A stretch of 64,000 nucleotides of DNA from Myxacorys chilensis ATA2-1-KO14 (lineage in GTDB: Bacteria; Cyanobacteriota; Cyanobacteriia; Leptolyngbyales; Leptolyngbyaceae), in assembly GCA_019359275.1 (NCBI GenBank), contig JAHHHP010000005.1, forward strand, positions 1-64,000, read 5' to 3'. Position numbers and translations under genes: made by a program. Position 1 is the first letter of the stretch. Each line of letters starts with the position of its first letter. Positions 54,951 to 62,950 of the stretch are shown piece by piece. Below the pieces are notes generated by a model. That model ran no database searches. It saw only the letters and a program-made list of their open reading frames with translations, and had not been told where the DNA came from.

Positions 54951-54993
54951 CGCCTCCCAAACTTAGCCCAAGCACTGGATCGTTTGATTCAAT

Positions 54994-56439
54994 TCATGCC
55001 CCTAAGCGGTGGAGCGCCAAGGCTTCTTTCAAGTGCTTCATGCCAATTTTTGCCGTTTCTCCTTCCCCTGCTGCGAAGAATGCAGCCGATCGCGCGATCG
55101 CACTAATCTCTCCCCCCGTCAGCGCAAATTTTTCCGCCAACTCTGCCCAATCAATATCCTCATCTAGCGGAACGTGAGGCGCAAACGCTTGATTCCACAA
55201 CAACCACCGCGCCGCTAAATCGGGAGTTGGAAACTTTAGAGTGAACTGAAGCTGCGATCGCACCTCAGCCCGGAGTGCAAGCTGCGATCTCACGCTAAAT
55301 ACAGTCAAGCCTCGCTGCGATCGTCGCGACTGAAGCAACTTAGCCATCTCAACTGACGGTAGCGCCGACATCCGCCCAACCCAAACCTCAGCCGATCGAA
55401 TCAGCAACACCATCGGGGCTTGAATCGTGATCTCTAATATCAATGCACGCTGCTCGGCGGGCGTTAGCACTGCCAAATCAACTTCTACAAATGGCACGTC
55501 TAGCCGATTTGCGATCGTCCGGGTTGCCATCGCCTTGCCTGTTCCAGGTTTGCCTGTCATCAGGACGACCGTTCCTGGCGAGTCCCCTCCGGTTTGAAAG
55601 TCCCATGCCACATCAACCTGATCGCAATGCTGAATGCGATCGCCCAAATGCTTGAGCGACTCCTGCAATTCTTCCGGCAACACCAACGGCGCAACTTGTT
55701 CTACCTTCGTTGCTTGGCAAAATTGAACCCATCCTGGCCCTAATACCTCTGTTGCCTCAGTGGGTATCAGTTCTGCGTTCCACTGCGGCAACTCCGACAA
55801 TAAATAATCCACCCACTCATCTGCCACCTTGAAGGTTCGACTGAGCAATGGCAACGGTAGCTCATTGTCAAGCTCGACTAGCTGATGTCGAAGTAATGCT
55901 CCTGCTTCGGTTAGCTGCGATCGCGCCGCTCTCCACTCGCCATCATTTCGGCAGAACAACCGCAACGCTAAATCTACCGTCGGCAAATCCTGACACTCGC
56001 GGCCTGTCTGCAAATATCCATACAGTAGGGCATATCGTCGATGCACTTCCGGCGCAAGCCCCACGAGCAGTACATTTTTCTCAAACGCAGACAGATTGAA
56101 GCGATCGCACAGCGTCGGTAAGGCTAGTTTAATCCCGCGATCGCGGCTGGCTTGAATCCGCGCTGCCATCTGCTGCTGATACGTCTCCGGATGTCCCTCC
56201 GAATCCGCCTTCTTTCGTGCTGGCGGCGTGTCATAAGACGCATTTCCCTCCAGGCTCACAATCCCTTTCCACCAATGACTCGTCACCCGGTCGGCTTTCG
56301 TCTGAGCCACCCGCTCCACTTCTTTCAAATCTTTGCGTTGCCGAGCCACCGTCATCAACAGCAGCTTCTCTAGCCAGTTAAGTTCAACCTTGAGATAGGT
56401 CCAATTGTCTAAAAACGGCTCAGTTCGCTCAGCAGGCAT
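54994..56439 (-). CDS. AAA-family ATPase-like protein with degenerate nucleotide motifs
   Basis: A 481-residue protein. Residues 1-230 hold a helical region (LSAFEKNVLLVGLAPEVHRRYALLYGYLQ...LPTVDLALRLF) of the type found in front of AAA domains of contractile-injection-system associated ATPases. The AAA domain runs from about residue 255. Its P-loop reads GKPGTGKA (296-303), with Ala in place of the usual Ser/Thr. The Walker B strand reads MVLLIRSAE (343-351), without the Asp-Glu pair. ATP hydrolysis is therefore doubtful; it may be a scaffold or adaptor. No injection-system genes are in the window. Confidence 0.75.
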   Translation of the reverse strand: MPAERTEPFLDNWTYLKVELNWLEKLLLMTVARQRKDLKEVERVAQTKADRVTSHWWKGIVSLEGNASYDTPPARKKADSEGHPETYQQQMAARIQASRDRGIKLALPTLCDRFNLSAFEKNVLLVGLAPEVHRRYALLYGYLQTGRECQDLPTVDLALRLFCRNDGEWRAARSQLTEAGALLRHQLVELDNELPLPLLSRTFKVADEWVDYLLSELPQWNAELIPTEATEVLGPGWVQFCQATKVEQVAPLVLPEELQESLKHLGDRIQHCDQVDVAWDFQTGGDSPGTVVLMTGKPGTGKAMATRTIANRLDVPFVEVDLAVLTPAEQRALILEITIQAPMVLLIRSAEVWVGRMSALPSVEMAKLLQSRRSQRGLTVFSVRSQLALRAEVRSQLQFTLKFPTPDLAARWLLWNQAFAPHVPLDEDIDWAELAEKFALTGGEISAIARSAAFFAAGEGETAKIGMKHLKEALALHRLGA

Positions 56440-56475
56440 GAATCACCTATCCAAAAAAGGTGAATGTATAGTACT

Positions 56476-56895
56476 CTACTTCGCCCGTCTCAGCACTTCA
56501 ATCGGTAACCCATCTGCATCCGCAATAAAAGCAACCTCATACACGCGATCGCCGATCATCTGCTGCTCCGGCTCCAGCAAAATCTTCAGAGACTGCGACT
56601 GTGCCTCTAACTTGTGCCTCAAATTTTCTAACCAATGGGTCAAATCATCCGCCTCTTGGGTCAAATCAAACGACGAATGATAGTACCCCACATAATGTTC
56701 ATCCCCAAACGCATCTGGCGCAGGCTTCGGCTCCGGAATTTGGATCAATTCAATTCGTCCGCCCAATCCTTCCATCCAACACGCCAGCGTATAACCCGTC
56801 GTGAATCGTTCACAGACCGAGAATTCTAGCTGCTCATAGAATGCGATCGCTCTGAAGATATCCGCCGTTCGGATCGAAACGTGATGCATAAGCAC
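56476..56895 (-). CDS. VOC-family (glyoxalase-type) protein
   Basis: A 139-residue protein of the vicinal oxygen chelate superfamily: MLMHHVSIRTADIFRAIAFYEQLEFSV opens the first beta-alpha-beta-beta-beta module with the metal His. YEVAFIADADGLPIEVLRRAK closes the second with Asp/Glu. Members include glyoxalase I and dioxygenases; the reaction is not identifiable from sequence. The AAA-like gene follows 36 bp downstream on the same strand. Confidence 0.85.
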   Translation of the reverse strand: MLMHHVSIRTADIFRAIAFYEQLEFSVCERFTTGYTLACWMEGLGGRIELIQIPEPKPAPDAFGDEHYVGYYHSSFDLTQEADDLTHWLENLRHKLEAQSQSLKILLEPEQQMIGDRVYEVAFIADADGLPIEVLRRAK

Positions 56896-57031
56896 TAGGG
56901 ATGAGGGATGAGGGATGAAAGGGATAGTTAAAGACTTCTCTAATCTTATCTAGTCAATCAAGAAACCTAAGCACAACCCAACCAGCCCCAAAATTCTTCT
57001 CGTTCATCCCTCATCCCTCTCTTCTCTCTCT

Positions 57032-57541
57032 TCACTCAAACAACCGAAAATACGGATACCTCACTGGCGCACCCGGCTCTTTCTCCAAGTCAAAATTAAT
57101 CACGTCCCAACACGGCTCCTCTTTCGGATCGGGACTAAACTCGACTGGCAATCCATAGAGCCTCGGCTTTGGCGAATCGTTCTGTCCCCGCCACGGCGTA
57201 CTGCGCTCCAGATAGGTGCTAATCAACTCCTTATAGCGCTGAGCAATCACAACTCGCGTTGCTCGATAGCCCTGCGTGTAAAGCCGGTCGAGCGCTTCAT
57301 GAATCTCAAAGCGAATGCCATCTGGATGAGTGTGTTGCCGATACCATTCGTCCTTCCAAAGCCGCCAATGCCGCCCCGATTGCAAATGAACAAGCTCTGC
57401 CGTATCAGGACTCGCTTCAAACGCGCCATGACGAGGACATAAATAGGTATCCGTTAAAGTGAGCGCCGGAATCGTCTGACGACAGTGCGGGCACTGGATT
57501 TCGGGTCCGAAAATGGGATATTGGAAACTGGAATTGATCAT
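57032..57541 (-). CDS. TIGR02652-family protein
   Basis: A 169-residue protein of the cyanobacterial TIGR02652 family. An N-terminal zinc ribbon (EIQCPHCRQTIPALTLTDTYLCPRHGAFEA) is followed by HWRLWKDEWYRQHTHPDGIRFEIHEALDRLYTQGYRATRVVIAQRY. The C-terminus is a conserved basic/aromatic region (CWDVINFDLEKEPGAPVRYPYFRLFE). Function is unknown. ATG 57541 (MINSSFQYP) is preferred over the long 57652 start, which would overlap the divergent gene at 57639. Confidence 0.82.
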   Translation of the reverse strand: MINSSFQYPIFGPEIQCPHCRQTIPALTLTDTYLCPRHGAFEASPDTAELVHLQSGRHWRLWKDEWYRQHTHPDGIRFEIHEALDRLYTQGYRATRVVIAQRYKELISTYLERSTPWRGQNDSPKPRLYGLPVEFSPDPKEEPCWDVINFDLEKEPGAPVRYPYFRLFE

Positions 57542-57638
57542 GAAACGCGAACGCTCAAAGTTTGTGTATGCGCCTGCCCTCGTGAAATCATTATAACTGC
57601 GATAATTTTCTGCTCCCCTAGAATCATTCTCAACCCTA

Positions 57639-58193
57639 GTGAATAATCCCAATCCATTTCCAATCCCAACGCCACCATTCTGGACTCAGCCCGACCTCTC
57701 TCAAGCTGCCTTTGTCGCCCCAAATGCTACGGTAATCGGCTGGATTGAAGTGGCAGCAGGGGTTAGCATCTGGTACAACGCCGTCCTTCGCGGCGATGTC
57801 GAACGCATTTGTTTAGGCGCAAGTACCAATATTCAAGACGGAGCTATTGTGCATGGTGATCCTGGCAAACCCACCGTTCTTGAAGATTTCGTTACGGTTG
57901 GGCATCGCGCTGTGATTCACAGTGCCCATATTGAGCGAGGCAGCTTAGTGGGCATTGGCGCGATCGTACTCGATGGCGTCCGTGTCGGGGCGGGCAGTAT
58001 CATTGGCGCAGGCTCAGTCGTGACAAAAGATGTACCTCCGCGATCGCTCGTCGTCGGCGTTCCTGCCAAACCTCTGCGCGATCTTTCCGATCCCGAAGTT
58101 GTTCATCTGATCGAACATGCCCAACAGTACGAAAAACTGGCCCTCGTCCACGCTGGCAAAGGCACAGATCTAGGCTTTCATGTACAAATGTAA
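57639..58193 (+). CDS. gamma-carbonic-anhydrase-like hexapeptide protein
   Basis: A 184-residue left-handed beta-helix protein. Hexapeptide repeats carry the CA-type residues: YNAVLRGDVERICLGASTNIQDGAIVHGDPGKPT (His near the first metal site), then VTVGHRAVIHSAHIERGSLVGIGAIVLDGVRVGAGSIIGAGSVV with His-x4-His. Family members bind zinc, and some hydrate CO2; many are structural or acyl-transferring. It is separate from the carboxysome genes. It starts at GTG 57639, divergent from the TIGR02652 gene with about 100 bp between. Confidence 0.88.
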   Translation: MNNPNPFPIPTPPFWTQPDLSQAAFVAPNATVIGWIEVAAGVSIWYNAVLRGDVERICLGASTNIQDGAIVHGDPGKPTVLEDFVTVGHRAVIHSAHIERGSLVGIGAIVLDGVRVGAGSIIGAGSVVTKDVPPRSLVVGVPAKPLRDLSDPEVVHLIEHAQQYEKLALVHAGKGTDLGFHVQM

Positions 58194-58282
58194 CTAACCT
58201 GAGAAGACTACTTTGAAAATGTCACCAAATGCGATAGAAATTAAAGAATAATGAACACCCTTAATGAGGAGAAAGCACTAGT

Positions 58283-58405
58283 ATGGATTGGCGCGTATTG
58301 GTGGTGTTGCTGCCCGTTTTGTTAGCCGCAGGTTGGGCAGTCTCTAGAATTGCTCCAGCCGCGATCGCCCAGATCAAGGGCTTTCTTGATAGAAGACAAG
58401 CTTAA
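58283..58405 (+). CDS. psbY: photosystem II protein Y
   Basis: A 40-residue single-helix protein. The sequence [20 protein letters not shown] begins the thylakoid membrane helix, and [10 protein letters not shown] is the basic stromal/cytoplasmic tail. Start, length and sequence match cyanobacterial PsbY, a peripheral low-molecular-weight PSII subunit near cytochrome b559. ATG 58283 lies 13 bases after GAGGA (58266-58270). It is transcribed alone and closed by a strong terminator. Confidence 0.93.
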   Translation: MDWRVLVVLLPVLLAAGWAVSRIAPAAIAQIKGFLDRRQA

Positions 58406-58430
58406 GCAATTTCAGATTTAGTGTTACGTT

Positions 58431-58470
58431 AACCGACCCTTCTAAATTTAGAAGGGTCGGTTTTGTTTTC
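58431..58470 (+). terminator. terminator after psbY
   Basis: A perfect 32-bp palindrome (AACCGACCCTTCTAAA and its complement, 58431-58462), then TTGTTTTC. A strong intrinsic terminator. Confidence 0.92.
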
Positions 58471-58571
58471 GGTAACATTTGTTTTCGGTAACAAGCGTGA
58501 GAGGAAAAACGATGCTTCTCAATCAGCCCTTGGGCTAACCTGATCACACCCATCGCTAAAGCACCAGACAG

Positions 58572-59144
58572 TTAGCGAAATCTGAAAAAAGAATTGGGTC
58601 CACTGTCATAAATATTCAAACGTCCGAAGCCGAGGAATTGACCATGAGACTTCTCTCCGGGTGGAAACGCCGTCACGCCGAATAGATAGACCCCGCCATA
58701 ATCTGGATTCGAGCGGGGAGAGAGTGCGATCGTCACCGTCTTACCCGCTGCGATCGGTGGGTTAAACGTCACGGTCACCGCTTTTGTTTTGGGGTCACTC
58801 GTCGTCGCTTGGATCGGTAACGTTGCCCCTAGACGTCCTCGCTGACCCTCAAAGGCTTTTGTCTCATCGATTGAAAACCTGACAGTATCCACATTCTCAT
58901 CTTGTGCGATCGTCACTCTTTGCAATGGCTCTCCCGAATTTTCAGGAATCGTCAGCGTGAAGTAATAGGTTACCACCCATGCCCGGACATAGTTTTGAGT
59001 CGTCGAGGCTCCTTCTAAGCGAGGCGGCGATGTAAAGAAAACAGTTCCATCGGATAGCTGAACGGCTCGAGCAGAAACGCCGCTTAAAACAGCCATACTA
59101 ATCATTCCAAGAGAGAGAAATCTTCCTTTCGTGAGGGCTTTCAT
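58572..59144 (-). CDS. DUF2808 exported protein
   Basis: A 190-residue DUF2808 protein with a signal peptide (ending near GVSARA). A conserved beta domain follows, with WVVTYYFTLTIPENSGEPLQRVTIAQ, DTVRFSIDETKAFEGQRG and the final SHGQFLGFGRLNIYDSG. The family is nearly restricted to cyanobacteria and is located in the periplasm or outer membrane; its function is not known. It begins at ATG 59144 and converges on psbY. Confidence 0.88.
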   Translation of the reverse strand: MKALTKGRFLSLGMISMAVLSGVSARAVQLSDGTVFFTSPPRLEGASTTQNYVRAWVVTYYFTLTIPENSGEPLQRVTIAQDENVDTVRFSIDETKAFEGQRGRLGATLPIQATTSDPKTKAVTVTFNPPIAAGKTVTIALSPRSNPDYGGVYLFGVTAFPPGEKSHGQFLGFGRLNIYDSGPNSFFRFR

Positions 59145-59953
59145 TCTTATGTATTAGTTGAGGTAAAAATACTCAGTTTTCTTTATGATACAAACTCGAT
59201 TGACTTCACCGTGCCTTGAAGAGATTCGTCACACAACGTCTGTTGGGCTACATCATCTTGATCTAGATCTATTTCTGTCTTTTAAGCTATTTTTAACTTC
59301 TGTTAAGTTGAATCTTTCTCTATTACAACTCGCTCCATAAGTAGGTAGGCGAGATTAAACGTAAGATAAAGGAGATGCTAAATCCTTCACTCTGCTTGAG
59401 CCAATGCCCGCCCCTTTACGAATCGTTCTGAGCGAGGAATCCGACCGGACGCTCCAGGAATTGCGAGTTGCGCCGAAGGTCGCGCAGCAGATCAAAGACC
59501 GCGCTCATATGATTTAGCAATGGCGGTAATCAGAGGAATGGAAGCACGGAGTCAAACGGGAGGATACTCACTTGAGCGTTTTCGGTTTAAATCCGCCTAG
59601 CTACTTACAGGATTTGACTCAGTGATTTCATCATTTGATTCTCAATTTCACACGTTTGATCTTTGATTTCAGACATTGATCCCGCGCTATCTATCCACTG
59701 AATGTGACAGGAAACAACTGCGACATTTGAAACCTATAGCTTAAGGAACGGATACGGGTAAAGCTCAACCGGAAGTGATCTGTTACATCCGCTATGACAT
59801 CCATTGCCAATGAAAAACCTTTGCGTAAGTCCTGATTCAGTTAAATTCGTCTCTTCAATGCGAATTACACACTACATCATCAGTAAACTCTACATTTTCG
59901 TCAGTAGATAGATATGATACCGTACCCAAATCAAGTTTCCCTGTCAAAACCCA
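59145..59953. other. long intergenic region with transposase remnant
   Basis: About 810 bp. Apart from the IS630-type fragment at 59404-59517, I see no coding sequence. The segment around 59859-59875 carries a copy of the GCGAATTACACAY type also seen before the flavoprotein at 16386. The esterase promoter should lie in the last 200 bp. Confidence 0.5.
59404..59517 (+). pseudogene. IS630-type transposase N-terminal remnant
   Basis: An ATG-initiated frame of 37 codons beginning MPAPLRIVLSEESDRTLQEL and ending after VAQQIKDRAHMI at TAG. This matches the first residues of IS630-family transposases (typically MPAPLR...LT..ED..L..LR....VP.R.RDRA). No catalytic domain or terminal inverted repeats remain. 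It is a decayed insertion sequence. Confidence 0.7.
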
Positions 59954-60886
59954 ATGCGGCTTAAGATCAATCGACGCCAATCGATACTAACTGCTAGCGC
60001 GATCGCGCTCACCTCAATTAGCGCTGCTGTCGGCTGGTATGTGTTTATTGCAGGCGCTCCGCAACTCGATCCGCCGCCCGCAGAAACCGCAACCGGACTT
60101 CAATTTCAAATTAAAAGTTTTTACAGCGACGCAATGGGCGAAACTCGTCGCTACGGACTTGTGTTACCACCTGGATACGATCGCCACCCCGACCGACGCT
60201 ATCCAGTCGTTGTCTTACTACACGGCGGACACGGCGACGAATGGGACTACGAGAAAAAAGCGCGACTCACCTCGGTATTGCACGATCTTTACGTCAAAAA
60301 AGCCTTTCCGCCCTCAATCATCGTTACGCCCGACGGTAGCGATGATCGCGGCAGCAGTCCATTTTGGGATCCAGACTATTACGACGGTGAAAACGGCAAA
60401 GTCGCCACGCTGATCGGCGTTGATCTCGTTAAGGAAATAGAATCGCAATACCGAACACAGATTGAACCCCAATTTTGGGCAATGGGAGGACTATCTTCTG
60501 GAGCGTGGGGCGCACTGAACATCGGCTTGCGATATCTCAATGAGTTTCATATTTTCTTTAGTCACACTGGCTATTTCAAAGATGAAAGTGGCGATCAAAA
60601 CAGTCCGTTGCTGTTGATCGATCAAATTTCTCCCGAAGAGCGACAAGATCTGCGAATCTATCTCGATGCAGGAGAGGCAGACGAAAAATTCTTAGACGCC
60701 ACGCAAGAGTTTCATCAAGCCCTCGATCTCATAGGCATTCAGAACGAGTTTCATGTCTTTCCGGGTGGACACGGCATTGTCGGTCAAGATGTCGGTTGGA
60801 ACTATTGGCATCGCCACCTAAAAGATTCGTTACGCTTTGTTGGAACTCAGTTTAGAATGGCTCAGCGAAAGCAGGGCGCAAATTAA
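59954..60886 (+). CDS. membrane-anchored alpha/beta-hydrolase (esterase family)
   Basis: A 310-residue protein with a hydrophobic N-terminal segment (about residues 12-33) acting as signal or anchor. An esterase-type alpha/beta-hydrolase follows with VVLLHGGHGD, the nucleophile elbow MGGLSSGAWG, Asp in YLDAGEAD and His in PGGHGIVG or WHRHL. It is a paralogue of the lipoprotein at 29823. It lies 88 bp upstream of the MprF-like gene; since aminoacyl-lipid synthases are often paired with a hydrolase, it may remove aminoacyl groups from lipids. This last point is inference. Confidence 0.85.
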   Translation: MRLKINRRQSILTASAIALTSISAAVGWYVFIAGAPQLDPPPAETATGLQFQIKSFYSDAMGETRRYGLVLPPGYDRHPDRRYPVVVLLHGGHGDEWDYEKKARLTSVLHDLYVKKAFPPSIIVTPDGSDDRGSSPFWDPDYYDGENGKVATLIGVDLVKEIESQYRTQIEPQFWAMGGLSSGAWGALNIGLRYLNEFHIFFSHTGYFKDESGDQNSPLLLIDQISPEERQDLRIYLDAGEADEKFLDATQEFHQALDLIGIQNEFHVFPGGHGIVGQDVGWNYWHRHLKDSLRFVGTQFRMAQRKQGAN

Positions 60887-60973
60887 TATGTTTAGCGAAT
60901 TAATCGCGCTCCACCGCTATTTTTGAAAAACTTTATTTTTTGAGAAAACTTGATCGCAAGCTGCACAGATGGA

Positions 60974-62683
60974 ATGAAACAGCGAAACCGGACTGATACG
61001 CTCTCTCGTCGAAGCCGACTGGGGTTATGGATCGCGACAGTGCTAACCGGGGTAACAGGGTTGGTCAACTTACTTTCGGCTGTGACGCCGAGTGTTCCCA
61101 GGCGATCTGCTTTGCTGGGGCTGTTTCTCCCGTTTTCTGTGCAAGCAGGAGGACATTTGTTTGCCGCCCTCTCTGGATTTGTCTTAATTACCTTGGCGGT
61201 GAACCTAGCTAGACGAAAGCGAATGGCTTGGTATATTACAGTCATTCTATTGGGACTCTCGATCGTCAGCCATTTGATCAAAGGCTTAGATTTTGAAGAA
61301 AGTACGCTCGCGATCGCGCTTCTCGCCCATCTGTTTTTGATCCGCAGACTCTATACCGCTCAATCCGATCCTCCATCGAGCGCTCAAGGCATTCGCATTC
61401 TGATCGTTGCCGTTCTATTTACCCTAGCGTACGGAACCGCCGGATTTTATATCCTTGATGGCTATTTCAACGTCAACGGCACTCCGGTTAACTTTAGTTT
61501 TAAAGATTCGATTCTCCAAACCCTAGCGATATTCTTTACAGCAGACAACGCTGGATTAGAACCAAGGGGACGGTTTGCGCTTTTCTTCGCCAATTCGATT
61601 TATGCAGTCGGAGCCATTACCTTAACCTATGCGTTACTCATGGTCTTGCGTCCTGTGTTGCTGCGCGGCGATCCGGCAACGTTAGTTGATCGCGATCACG
61701 CGCGATACATTATTGACGAGCACGGACGGTCTTCTCTAGCACGCTTGGCACTGCTGCCTGACAAATCTTACTATTTCAGTCCGTCGGGTCAAAGCGTTGT
61801 GGCGTATGTTGCCAAAGGTCGAGCCGCGATCGCGCTCGGCGATCCGATTGGCCCACTGGACGATCGATGGGAAACGTTGAAGGGGTTTCAATACTTTTGC
61901 GATCGCAACGATTGGTTTCCCACCTTCTACGAAGCGATGCCCGATCAATTGCCACTTTACAAATCGTTTGGCTACCGTTGGGTGCAAATTGGCGAAGAAG
62001 CGATCGTCGATCTGCACGCTTTCAACCTCAAGGGAAAAGCCAACCAAGATTTTAGAACCGCCATCAATCGATTCACCAAAGCCGGATATCGATTTCAAGT
62101 CTACGAACCCCCGATCGACAGCACTCTAATTGATCGATTAAAGCCTGTCAGTGATGAATGGCTGCAACTAAAGCAAGGATCAGAAAAGCAGTTCTCGATC
62201 GGATGGTTTGACCAAGATTACTTGCAGCAGTGTCACATCGCCGTACTCTACAACTCCAACGGTAAAATCATTGCTTTTGCCAATTTACTTTCAAAATATC
62301 AACGTCACGAAGTCACCATTGATTTGATGCGCCATTGCCACGACGCCGAAAAAGGCACAATGGATTTTCTGTTTGCATCACTATTACAGCACTTCCAGCA
62401 AGCCGGATACGACAGCTTTAATTTCAGCTTATCCCCTCTTGCCGGAGTGGGAGAATCACCGGGCGCTCATCGAGTCGAGAAAGGATTGCACTACTTCTTC
62501 GAGCATCTTAATCAGTTCTACAACTTTAAAGGACTGCATCAATTTAAAGAAAAATTTCGCCCCCAGTGGGAACCGCGCTACTTGGTTTATCCCAACGTCA
62601 CAACACTGCCCGATATTGCCGTAGGACTCGTCCGTGCCGATTCGGGCGATCGCTTACTCGACTACTTAAAGCCAGGAACCTAA
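60974..62683 (+). CDS. MprF-like phosphatidylglycerol aminoacyltransferase
   Basis: A 569-residue membrane protein. The N-terminal ~215 residues have about six transmembrane helices. The C-terminal ~300 residues are the DUF2156/GNAT-like catalytic domain with FSPSGQSVVAYVAKGRAAIALGDPIGP, FYEAMPDQLPLYKSFGYRWVQIGEEAIVDL and the acceptor region VTIDLMRHCHDAEKGTMDFLF. These enzymes transfer lysine or alanine from tRNA to phosphatidylglycerol and alter membrane charge. It is shorter than the 14-helix flippase-synthase. ATG 60974 is preferred over TTG 60950. Confidence 0.9.
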   Translation: MKQRNRTDTLSRRSRLGLWIATVLTGVTGLVNLLSAVTPSVPRRSALLGLFLPFSVQAGGHLFAALSGFVLITLAVNLARRKRMAWYITVILLGLSIVSHLIKGLDFEESTLAIALLAHLFLIRRLYTAQSDPPSSAQGIRILIVAVLFTLAYGTAGFYILDGYFNVNGTPVNFSFKDSILQTLAIFFTADNAGLEPRGRFALFFANSIYAVGAITLTYALLMVLRPVLLRGDPATLVDRDHARYIIDEHGRSSLARLALLPDKSYYFSPSGQSVVAYVAKGRAAIALGDPIGPLDDRWETLKGFQYFCDRNDWFPTFYEAMPDQLPLYKSFGYRWVQIGEEAIVDLHAFNLKGKANQDFRTAINRFTKAGYRFQVYEPPIDSTLIDRLKPVSDEWLQLKQGSEKQFSIGWFDQDYLQQCHIAVLYNSNGKIIAFANLLSKYQRHEVTIDLMRHCHDAEKGTMDFLFASLLQHFQQAGYDSFNFSLSPLAGVGESPGAHRVEKGLHYFFEHLNQFYNFKGLHQFKEKFRPQWEPRYLVYPNVTTLPDIAVGLVRADSGDRLLDYLKPGT

Positions 62684-62843
62684 TCTGCCTCACTTCTACA
62701 ACTGGGAGAAATTAAGAAAACTCTGATTTCAAAGTACCGATCGCGCCATTCAATAACTCTCTCTAAGAAGTCAAACGCCCTGTGTTATGAGAGAGAGATT
62801 GAGCTATCATAAGAATTCTGAACTCACTAATCCGTCCAAACCG

Positions 62844-62896
62844 TTCCTTAGACCCTAAGGAATGAAGGTGTAGGCTGCACATTTTCCGGATGTGCA
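62844..62896 (+). promoter_or_regulatory. two stem-loops in the rpsA leader
   Basis: Stem TTCCTTA/TAAGGAA (62844-62862, loop GACCC) is followed by stem TGCACAT/ATGTGCA (62876-62896, loop TTTCCGG). Both lie about 55-105 bp before the rpsA start. S1 autoregulates its own mRNA in E. coli, so these may be a regulatory leader; this is inference. Confidence 0.5.
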
Positions 62897-62950
62897 TACG
62901 CATCAGCAGGAGGCGATTTTTTTACGGAGACAACCAGGAAAACAATTAGC

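Noticed and set aside
54838..54960. Small RNA gene
   Set aside because: The multi-hairpin sequence matches a common dispersed repeat pattern and lies between convergent genes without a visible promoter.
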